A DNA stretch of 12,892 nt from Paracoccaceae bacterium (GTDB lineage Bacteria > Pseudomonadota > Alphaproteobacteria > Rhodobacterales > Rhodobacteraceae): assembly GCA_003564655.1 (NCBI GenBank), contig PXES01000266.1, positions 1 through 12,892 on the forward strand, in the 5' to 3' direction. Shown here piece after piece: positions 6,314-11,770 of this stretch. Under the pieces are notes generated by a model. That model worked only from the letters and a program-made list of their open reading frames with translations. It made no database searches and had not been told where the DNA came from. How positions within the stretch are numbered: position 1 is the stretch's first letter; every line of letters starts with the position of its first letter. The position numbers and the translations under genes were made by a program.

Positions 6314-7494
6314 GCCTGTGCGGGGGCGACCTCGGCGGCGATTTCGGCGCGCGAGCGGCGCCCGCGTTCGGTCGCGGATTTCAATTGCCCGCAGGCGGCC
6401 ATGATGTCCTCGCCGCGCGGGGTGCGGATGGGCGAGGCATAGCCCGCCTTGTGGACGATATCGGCGAACGCCTCGATCCGCGCCCAGTCGCTGCGCTGAT
6501 ACGGCGCGCCGGGCCATTCGTTGAAGGGGATCAGGTTGATCTTGGCGGGGATGCCCGCGATCAGCTTGACCAGCCGCCGTGCGTCGTCGTCCGAGTCATT
6601 GACGCCCTTGAGCATGACATATTCGAAGGTGATCCGCTCGGAATTCGACAGCCGCGGATATTCGCGAAGCGCGTCCAGAAGCGTCTTGATATTCCAGCGC
6701 TTGTTGATCGGCACCAGCTTGTCGCGGACCTCATCCGTGGTGGCGTGGAACGACACTGCCAGCAGGCAGCCGATCTCGGTCGCGGTGCGGGCGATCTCGG
6801 GCACCACGCCCGAGGTCGACAGCGTGATCCGGCGACGCGACAGCGACAGCCCCTCGCCATCCATCACCACCTTCATCGCGTCGCGGACATTGTCGAAATT
6901 GTAGAGCGGCTCGCCCATGCCCATCAGCACGACATTGCTGACCAGCCGCGTCTCGTTCTTCGGCGCACCGCGCTCGGGCCACTCGCCCAGATCGTCGCGC
7001 GCCACCAGCACCTGCCCGACAATCTCGGCAGCTGTGAGGTTGCGCACCAGTTTCTGCGTGCCGGTATGGCAGAAGGAACAGGTTAGCGTGCAGCCGACTT
7101 GCGAGGAAATACAAAGCGTTCCGCGGCTTTCTTCAGGTATGTAGACAGCCTCGACCTCGTGCCCGCCAGCAATCCTCAGCAGGTATTTCCGCGTGCCGTC
7201 TTCAGAGAGTTGCCGCGACACGATCTCGGGGCGCGCGATCTCGAAATGCTGCGCCAGTTCCAGCCGATACCCCTTGGCGAGGTTCGTCATCGCGGCGAAA
7301 TCCTGCACGCCCCAGTGATAGATCCACTGCCAGATCTGGCCCACGCGCATCTTCGCCTGCCGCTCGGGCGTGCCCATTGCGATCAGCGCGTCCTGCATCT
7401 GCGAACGGGTCAGCCCCACAAGGTTCATCCGCCCGCCTTCGGGCAGTTTGCGCGGCAGGGTCAGCACGTCTTGCGTGATCGGGGGGGTCGTCAT
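6310..7494 (-). CDS. rlmN: 23S rRNA (adenine(2503)-C(2))-methyltransferase RlmN
   Basis: A 394-residue radical-SAM enzyme that adds a methyl group to C2 of A2503 in 23S rRNA (and A37 of some tRNAs), affecting peptidyl-transfer centre function. The 4Fe-4S cysteines are in CTLTCSFC (Cys135, Cys139, Cys142). The two mechanistic cysteines are also present: Cys128 in GTLCISSQVGC and Cys368 in DIMAACGQL, the latter carrying the methyl group during catalysis. GMGEPLYNFDNV (about 192-203) and LSTSGVVPEI (225-234) are family signatures. SFHATTDEVRDKLVPINK (248-265) is typical of RlmN. Length is normal with a basic C-terminal tail. The ATG at 7494 is preceded by a weak GAGG site. A possible promoter is at 7521-7549. 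The DUF418 gene follows immediately. Nothing is missing. Confidence 0.97.
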   Translation of the reverse strand: MTTPPITQDVLTLPRKLPEGGRMNLVGLTRSQMQDALIAMGTPERQAKMRVGQIWQWIYHWGVQDFAAMTNLAKGYRLELAQHFEIARPEIVSRQLSEDGTRKYLLRIAGGHEVEAVYIPEESRGTLCISSQVGCTLTCSFCHTGTQKLVRNLTAAEIVGQVLVARDDLGEWPERGAPKNETRLVSNVVLMGMGEPLYNFDNVRDAMKVVMDGEGLSLSRRRITLSTSGVVPEIARTATEIGCLLAVSFHATTDEVRDKLVPINKRWNIKTLLDALREYPRLSNSERITFEYVMLKGVNDSDDDARRLVKLIAGIPAKINLIPFNEWPGAPYQRSDWARIEAFADIVHKAGYASPIRTPRGEDIMAACGQLKSATERGRRSRAEIAAEVAPAQA

Positions 7495-7520
7495 CGGGGC
7501 CTCATCAACTGCACGCCCCT

Positions 7521-7549
7521 GATATAGCAGGCGCGCGCGATTTTGACAG
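7521..7549 (-). promoter_or_regulatory. Candidate sigma-70-type promoter for rlmN
   Basis: On the minus strand, CTGTCA (7544-7549, 4 of 6 to TTGACA) is separated by exactly 17 bases from TATATC (7521-7526, 4 of 6 to TATAAT). Transcription would begin about 20 bases before the rlmN ATG. The 74-base gap between the IalB-like gene and rlmN otherwise contains nothing. Read-through from the IalB-like gene is also possible. Confidence 0.35.
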
Positions 7550-7568
7550 CCCGTCGCCTGGCTGCTCT

Positions 7569-8096
7569 CTAGTCGTCAGCGCATTGCCGCTGCGCTTCCT
7601 CGGTCGCTGCCGTGAACCCGAACAGCGAGAAGGTGTCGCGGGTGTTGGTGCCACGGGACGAGCGCGCGGTCAGCACGGCCTCGGCGCCGGCGCGCATGGC
7701 GGCAAAGATGCGCTGGTCATCCTCGGCCGATCCGGCCCAGGCCCACTGGTCATCGACAAACAGCTGGAACTCGTTCGAGCCGATGGTCAGCCCAACAGTC
7801 GAGTCGCTCGCGAAGGGGTAGCCCCCGGTGAAGGAAATCTCGGGCGTCGAACGGTCGGGGCGATAGGTGGCGAACAGCAGAATGTCACCGCGCCGCACCT
7901 GCACCGGTTCGCCGTCACGGGTGTTCACGGTCTCTTTCGGCGCCGAGACGGCCCAGCACTCCCTCGGGCTTTCCTCGACGAACACGCTCCAGTCCGTGTC
8001 GGCGGCGACGCGATTGGTGGATTCCTGCGCCTGTGCGGCTGGCGTCGCCATCGCGACCACAGCGGCCAGCGCCCCGATTCTGCCCCATGCCATCAT
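7569..8096 (-). CDS. Invasion-associated locus B (IalB) family periplasmic protein
   Basis: A 175-residue secreted protein of the IalB family (named from Bartonella, where the locus was linked to erythrocyte invasion; common in free-living alphaproteobacteria, with unknown molecular function). A Sec signal peptide is clear: MMAWGRIG, a hydrophobic AALAAVVAMA core and an AQA cleavage site at about residue 23. The mature part starts with WSVFVEESPRECWAVSAPKET. It carries Cys47 and Cys172, which could form a disulfide. The family-like C-terminal segment GTNTRDTFSLFGFTAA is at 149-164, and the protein ends ACADD-like at QRQCADD. The start is the first of two adjacent ATGs, with an AGAGGA site a few bases upstream; a longer frame upstream has no signal-peptide logic. 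It is divergent from the asparaginase gene and lies 74 bases upstream of rlmN on the same strand. No virulence role is implied. Confidence 0.88.
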   Translation of the reverse strand: MMAWGRIGALAAVVAMATPAAQAQESTNRVAADTDWSVFVEESPRECWAVSAPKETVNTRDGEPVQVRRGDILLFATYRPDRSTPEISFTGGYPFASDSTVGLTIGSNEFQLFVDDQWAWAGSAEDDQRIFAAMRAGAEAVLTARSSRGTNTRDTFSLFGFTAATEEAQRQCADD

Positions 8097-8268
8097 CTGT
8101 CCTCTTGCCTCCGATTGACCCGGTCCGGTTTTTGCGCCACCCATACATCGACGGCGCGATCGCCAGCTTGCCTGCGTTCGTGTCTTAGCGCCGCAATGCC
8201 GGAAATTCAAAGCCCCTTTGGCGAAAAATCGCGCAGGCGTGAGCGGCTGTGCGGGAGGAGTGAGAACG

Positions 8269-9285
8269 ATGCGCGACAATATGCCGAGCGCGGCGCGGGT
8301 GGATGCCGGGGCGGTGCCGATGGTCGAGTTGTGGCGCGGCGAGTTGCTGGAGAGCGTGCATTGCGGACATGCCGTCGTCATGCGCGCCTCGGGCGAGGTG
8401 CTCGCGGCCTGGGGCGACGCGCAGGCGCTGATCTATCCGCGCTCGAGCTGCAAGATGGTGCAGGCGCTGCCGCTTCTGGAGTCGGGCGTCGGGCGCGATC
8501 TGACGCCCGCGCATCTTGCGCTGGCCTGCGCATCGCATCAGGGCGGGGCCGCGCATGTGGGCCGGGTGGCGCAGTGGCTTGCCGATCTGGGGCTGGGCGC
8601 GGGCGATCTGCGCTGCGGCTGTCAGGACGCGCAGGACATCGCCGAGCGCGACCGGCTGATCCGCGCGGGAGAGGCCGCGGGCCAGCTTCACAACAACTGC
8701 TCGGGCAAGCATGCGGGGTTCCTGATGCTGGGCCAGCATCTGGGCGGTGGGCCCGAGTATATCGCCCCCGACCATCCGGTGCAGCAGGCCGTCCGCCAGG
8801 CGTTCGACGAGGTGACGGTCACCCCCTCGCCCGGCTACGGGATCGACGGCTGCTCGGCCCCGAACTTCGCAACCCCGGTGAGCGGGCTGGCGCGGGCGAT
8901 GGCCGCCTTCGCCGGGGCGCGCGAGGGGACGGCGCGGGGGGATGCCATGATCCGACTGCGCGCGGCGATGGTCGCGCATCCCGATCTTGTCGCGGGCGAG
9001 ACCCGCGCCTGCACCGACCTGATGCGCGCCGCGGACGGGCGCGCGGCAGTCAAGACCGGGGCCGAGGCCGTTTTCACCGCGATCCTGCCGCAGGCCGGTC
9101 TGGGCATCGCGCTCAAGATCGTGGATGGCGGCATGCGCGCGGCCGAGGCCGCGACCACCGCGCTTCTGGTCCGCTACGGTGCGCTCGACCCCGCGCATCC
9201 GGTTGTCGCCCGCTATATCGGGCCGCTGCGCAACCGCCGCGATATCGTCGTCGGCGATATGCGGATTGCCCAAGGATTCACCTGA
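8269..9285 (+). CDS. Zinc-type L-asparaginase (PF06089, Rhizobium ReAV-like)
   Basis: A 338-residue cytosolic asparaginase of the Rhizobium etli ReAIV/ReAV class, unrelated in fold to E. coli AnsA/AnsB, hydrolysing asparagine to aspartate and ammonia. The two Ser-Lys catalytic pairs described for ReAV can be placed: Ser59-x-x-Lys62 in PRSSCKMVQ, and Ser89 in ACASHQGG with Lys262 in AVKTGAEAVF. The zinc site residues are also present: Cys144 and Lys147 in NNCSGKHAGF, and Cys195 in GIDGCSAPNF. So the active site looks complete. The ATG at 8269 follows GGGAGGAG with 8-base spacing; ATG 8281 is a possible but less well placed alternative. It is divergent from the IalB-like gene across 172 bases. 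The small gene at 9381 follows on the same strand after 95 bases. Confidence 0.93.
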   Translation: MRDNMPSAARVDAGAVPMVELWRGELLESVHCGHAVVMRASGEVLAAWGDAQALIYPRSSCKMVQALPLLESGVGRDLTPAHLALACASHQGGAAHVGRVAQWLADLGLGAGDLRCGCQDAQDIAERDRLIRAGEAAGQLHNNCSGKHAGFLMLGQHLGGGPEYIAPDHPVQQAVRQAFDEVTVTPSPGYGIDGCSAPNFATPVSGLARAMAAFAGAREGTARGDAMIRLRAAMVAHPDLVAGETRACTDLMRAADGRAAVKTGAEAVFTAILPQAGLGIALKIVDGGMRAAEAATTALLVRYGALDPAHPVVARYIGPLRNRRDIVVGDMRIAQGFT

Positions 9286-9380
9286 CACAGCTGTGATGGC
9301 GCGAACTGTGCCGCAGCGCGGCATCCGGGGTTTTCGCGCGCGCGGCCATGGTGTAGGCCCTGCGGCGATACACAAATGGG

Positions 9381-9620
9381 ATGGCCGACATGTTCAAGTT
9401 CCTGTTCGGATCGCGCGCGAGCGCGCCCGAGGTGAAGCGCGAGACTCAGCGCGAGACCGTCACCCGCGCCCTGGGCGAGGTGAACGAGATCCTCGCGACC
9501 CTCGACCCCAAGCCGCAGATCACCATCTACCCGCAGGAAGGCACGCTGACAGTCGAGTTGCCCGAGCAGATGCCGGATGAGGCCAAGGCGTTGCCTGCGC
9601 CGGAGAAATCGGGGGCCTGA
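9381..9620 (+). CDS. Conserved-looking hypothetical protein, 79 residues
   Basis: I do not recognise a named family. The 79-residue product starts MADMFKFLFGSRAS, an amphipathic beginning that might touch the membrane. It continues with a charged helix (about 17-40, VKRETQRETVTRALGEVNEI), then ATLDPKPQITIYPQEGTLTVELPEQM, which looks like two beta strands, and ends in a Pro/Ala-rich tail. Codon use is typical of the neighbouring genes and the product is balanced in composition, which supports real coding. The start could be ATG 9381 or ATG 9390; no strong ribosome site favours either. It lies 95 bases after the asparaginase stop on the same strand, and CACAGCTGTG, a 10-base palindrome, directly follows that stop. 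From memory, short proteins of this kind occur in Rhodobacteraceae, but this is unverified. Confidence 0.6.
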   Translation: MADMFKFLFGSRASAPEVKRETQRETVTRALGEVNEILATLDPKPQITIYPQEGTLTVELPEQMPDEAKALPAPEKSGA

Positions 9621-9717
9621 GGGCTGGCGCCGGGGAGATGTCGGGTTAGAGCCCCAGAGCGCAGCGTTGGCCAATGCAGTGGCCGCATCGTTGTCGTTAA
9701 ATCCGCGCGGCAGTTTT

Positions 9718-10200
9718 TCAAGGATAGCTTGTCCCGTACAGCTGATTGAGGCGTTCGTGATCGCTTGTTGTGACCGGTCGCGACCTGATGGTCTGTGCAA
9801 ATCTCAGCAGGTATCCATCGGGATCGAGCATCATGAATTGGCGCCTTGTGTCCATGCAGTCGGTCTTCCAGATTTCCGCTTCATAGATTTCGAGGAATGG
9901 CTCGACCCCCTTTGCGGTCACCCGGTCGAACAATCCGCGCACATCATCAACCATGAACTGAAAATTGATCCCACGCCCAAAAGGTTGCTCCATCTGGTTC
10001 GGAAGCCATGGTTCCCAGCTTCCGTCGAACCTCCAATGAGCAATCATGATCTGGGCACGGTCTAATGTTAAGTATGCGTGTGGGTCATTTCCGCGCTGTT
10101 GCGCCACTTCAAAGCCAATGATGTCGGTGTAGAAGCTCATCGACCTCTGGAAATCAGAGCACCACAGTTCGGGAACCAATGGTTGAATTCTGAACGCCAT
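9718..10200 (-). CDS. VOC superfamily protein, bleomycin-resistance-like
   Basis: A 160-residue single-unit vicinal-oxygen-chelate protein, resembling the bleomycin-resistance/glyoxalase branch. It starts VPELWCSDFQRSMSFYTDIIGF (residues 9-30), the classic first beta-alpha unit. PFGRGINFQFMVDD (73-86) starts the second unit, and RRQFMMLDPDGYLLRF (119-134) is the hallmark C-terminal block. This pattern is closest to proteins that bind and sequester glycopeptide drugs rather than to metal-dependent glyoxalase I, but function cannot be fixed from sequence. The ATG at 10198-10200 follows AGGGGGAT closely, supporting the start. Its G+C is near 52%, far below the neighbours, and codon use differs accordingly, so it was probably acquired horizontally. 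It is divergent from metY, with a 183-base intergenic region rich in small palindromes. Confidence 0.88.
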   Translation of the reverse strand: MAFRIQPLVPELWCSDFQRSMSFYTDIIGFEVAQQRGNDPHAYLTLDRAQIMIAHWRFDGSWEPWLPNQMEQPFGRGINFQFMVDDVRGLFDRVTAKGVEPFLEIYEAEIWKTDCMDTRRQFMMLDPDGYLLRFAQTIRSRPVTTSDHERLNQLYGTSYP

Positions 10201-10255
10201 ATCCCCCTCTGAACACCTGATTTCTCGTCAATCTAATTCCTCAGGCCAGCTATAG

Positions 10256-10295
10256 GTCAACCCTGATTGACTTGAAGTCTTCAACGGAAGCTTCC
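10256..10295. promoter_or_regulatory. Cluster of palindromes between divergent VOC and metY genes
   Basis: Within the 183-base divergent gap lie GTCAA-N6-TTGAC (10256-10271), a palindrome TTGAAGTCTTCAA (10272-10284) and the perfect GGAAGCTTCC (10286-10295). The last two share a GAAG/CTTC core, with centres 12.5 bases apart. TTGACC on the minus strand and TTGACT on the plus strand could be back-to-back -35 boxes, but matching -10 boxes are poor on both sides. This is a candidate operator for one or both genes. I found no sequence matching the SAM-II or SAM/SAH riboswitch patterns that I remember. Confidence 0.3.
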
Positions 10296-10383
10296 ACTCC
10301 GCATAGCCCCACCGAACCACCCGCTTGCCCTGCCCGCAGCACTCGCGTAGCGTCACGCGCGAACCAGCCGCAGGGAGGCCCAG

Positions 10384-11667
10384 ATGACCACCACCCCCGA
10401 TTTCGAAACGCTCCAGATCCACGCAGGCGCGCGCCCCGACCCCGCCACCGGCGCGCGGCAGGTGCCGGTCTACCAGACCACCTCCTACGTGTTCCGCGAT
10501 GCCGATCACGCGGCCGCCCTCTTCAACCTGCAGGAAGTGGGCTACATCTATTCGCGACTGACCAACCCCACGGTCGCCGCCCTGCAGGAACGCATGGCCG
10601 CGCTCGAGGGGGGCGCGGGGGCGGTCTGCTGCTCATCCGGGCACGGGGCGCAGATCATGGCGCTGTTTCCGCTGATGGGGCCGGGGCTGAACCTCGTCTC
10701 GTCCAGCCGACTCTATGGCGGGACGGTCACGCAGTTCAGCCAGACGATCAAGCGCTTCGGCTGGTCGGCCAAATTCGTCGACACCGACGATCTGGACGCG
10801 GTCGAGGCCGCAATTGACGAGAACACCCGCGCGCTGTTTTGCGAATCCATCGCCAATCCGGGCGGGTATATCACCGATCTGGACGCGCTTGCGGCCATCG
10901 CCGACCGTCACGGCATTCCGCTGATCGTCGACAACACCACCGCCACGCCGTATCTGTGCCGCCCCATCGAGCATGGCGCGACGCTGGTGGTGCATTCCCT
11001 GACCAAGTATCTCACCGGCAATGGCACGGTCACCGGGGGCTGCATCATCGATTCGGGCAAGTTCGACTGGTCGAACGGCAAGTTCCCCGCCATGTCCGAG
11101 CCCGAGCCCGCCTATCACGGGCTGAAATTCCACGAGACCTTCGGCCCGCTGGCCTTCACCTTCAATTCCATCGCCATCGGGCTGCGCGATCTGGGCATGA
11201 CGCTGAACCCGCAGGCCGCGCATTACACGCTTCTCGGGATCGAGACGCTGAGCCTGCGCATGGAGAAGCACTGCGCCAATGCCGTCAAGGTCGCCGAATG
11301 GCTGGAAAAGGACCCGCGCGTGGGCAGTGTCACCTATGCCGGGCTGCCCTCGTCGCCCTATCACGACCGCATGGCGCGGATCTGCCCCAAGGGCGCGTCG
11401 TCGCTTTTCACCTTTTCGCTCAAGGCCGGGTATGATGCCTGCGTGAAGCTGATCGACAATGTGAACCTGCTCAGCCATGTCGCCAATCTGGGCGATACGC
11501 GCTCGCTGATCATTCATTCGGCCTCGACCACGCACCGGCAACTCTCCGAGGATCAGCAGATCGCTGCCGGGGTCGCGCCGGATGTGGTGCGCCTGTCGAT
11601 CGGGCTGGAGAATGCCGACGACATCATCGCCGATCTGGATCAGGCGCTGGACAAGGCGGGCGCGTGA
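10384..11667 (+). CDS. metY: O-acetylhomoserine sulfhydrylase (aminocarboxypropyltransferase)
   Basis: A 427-residue PLP enzyme of the Cys/Met metabolism family that joins O-acetylhomoserine with sulfide to give homocysteine, a direct route into methionine. The PLP-binding lysine is Lys208 in VVHSLTKYLTGNGT. The ring-contacting Asp183 is in LIVDNTTATPYL. Tyr56 and Arg58 (YIYSRLTNPT) are the residues that reach the phosphate across the dimer. Tyr112 (SRLYGGTVTQF) stacks on the cofactor. The length and the insert around WSNGKFPAMSEPEPAYHG fit MetY rather than the shorter MetZ, MetB or MetC enzymes. The C-terminal HRQLSEDQQIAAGV segment is also MetY-like. The ATG at 10384 follows GGGAGG with 5-base spacing. 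It stands alone, divergent from the low-GC VOC gene; a hairpin follows 42 bases after its stop. Confidence 0.95.
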   Translation: MTTTPDFETLQIHAGARPDPATGARQVPVYQTTSYVFRDADHAAALFNLQEVGYIYSRLTNPTVAALQERMAALEGGAGAVCCSSGHGAQIMALFPLMGPGLNLVSSSRLYGGTVTQFSQTIKRFGWSAKFVDTDDLDAVEAAIDENTRALFCESIANPGGYITDLDALAAIADRHGIPLIVDNTTATPYLCRPIEHGATLVVHSLTKYLTGNGTVTGGCIIDSGKFDWSNGKFPAMSEPEPAYHGLKFHETFGPLAFTFNSIAIGLRDLGMTLNPQAAHYTLLGIETLSLRMEKHCANAVKVAEWLEKDPRVGSVTYAGLPSSPYHDRMARICPKGASSLFTFSLKAGYDACVKLIDNVNLLSHVANLGDTRSLIIHSASTTHRQLSEDQQIAAGVAPDVVRLSIGLENADDIIADLDQALDKAGA

Positions 11668-11709
11668 CGCGGCAGGCAGCGCAGAGCACTACGCGGTTTT
11701 TCGCGCTGG

Positions 11710-11745
11710 GCGGACCGGATAAGGGTTTTGTGACTCCCGGTCCGC
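11710..11745. terminator. 9-bp perfect inverted repeat after metY
   Basis: GCGGACCGG (11710-11718) and CCGGTCCGC (11737-11745) pair perfectly around an 18-base loop, 42 bases after the metY stop and 25 bases before the next start. It could terminate metY transcription, but there is no following T-tract. Being so close to the next ATG it might instead lie in that gene's promoter region. Confidence 0.35.
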
Positions 11746-11770
11746 GCAAATCCTGTGCTAAGGGCGGGCC

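Larger units (their letters stand above)
9621..10300. other. Low-GC stretch, probable acquired segment
   Basis: By hand count, G+C over 9721-10200 is 250 of 480 (52%), against about 70% in adjacent metY sequence (43 of 60 at 10441-10500). The change begins around 9640, after the small hypothetical gene, and ends near 10300, before metY. The only gene inside is the minus-strand VOC gene. The 97 bases at 9621-9717 hold no gene that I can support; they include a short hairpin, GGCCA/TGGCC, near 9670. No transposase, flanking direct repeat or tRNA boundary was found, so the route of entry is unknown. Confidence 0.55.

Noticed and set aside
5234..6442. 402-codon plus-strand open frame opposite the DUF418 gene
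   Set aside because: It mirrors a GC-rich membrane protein gene; the product is dominated by His, Arg, Gln and Pro and shows no domain. It is a codon-bias artefact.
7543..7571. Perfect plus-strand TTGACA as a promoter
   Set aside because: No reasonable -10 box follows at 16-18 bases and no plus-strand gene starts nearby.
8097..8268. Promoters for the divergent IalB-like and asparaginase genes
   Set aside because: I could not find paired -35/-10 boxes with acceptable matches; GCGATCGC near 8157 is only a short palindrome.
7584..9296. 570-codon plus-strand open frame across the IalB-like gene and the asparaginase
   Set aside because: It is antisense to the IalB-like gene and out of frame with the asparaginase, with Arg/Gly/Ala-rich junk composition; both real genes have full family signatures.
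8185..9375. 396-codon minus-strand open frame opposite the asparaginase
   Set aside because: His/Arg/Gln-rich shadow of a well-supported enzyme gene.
10201..10383. SAM-II or SAM/SAH riboswitch upstream of metY
   Set aside because: The ACGGAAGCTTCC segment loosely recalls the SAM/SAH core, but the conserved pseudoknot sequences are not there.
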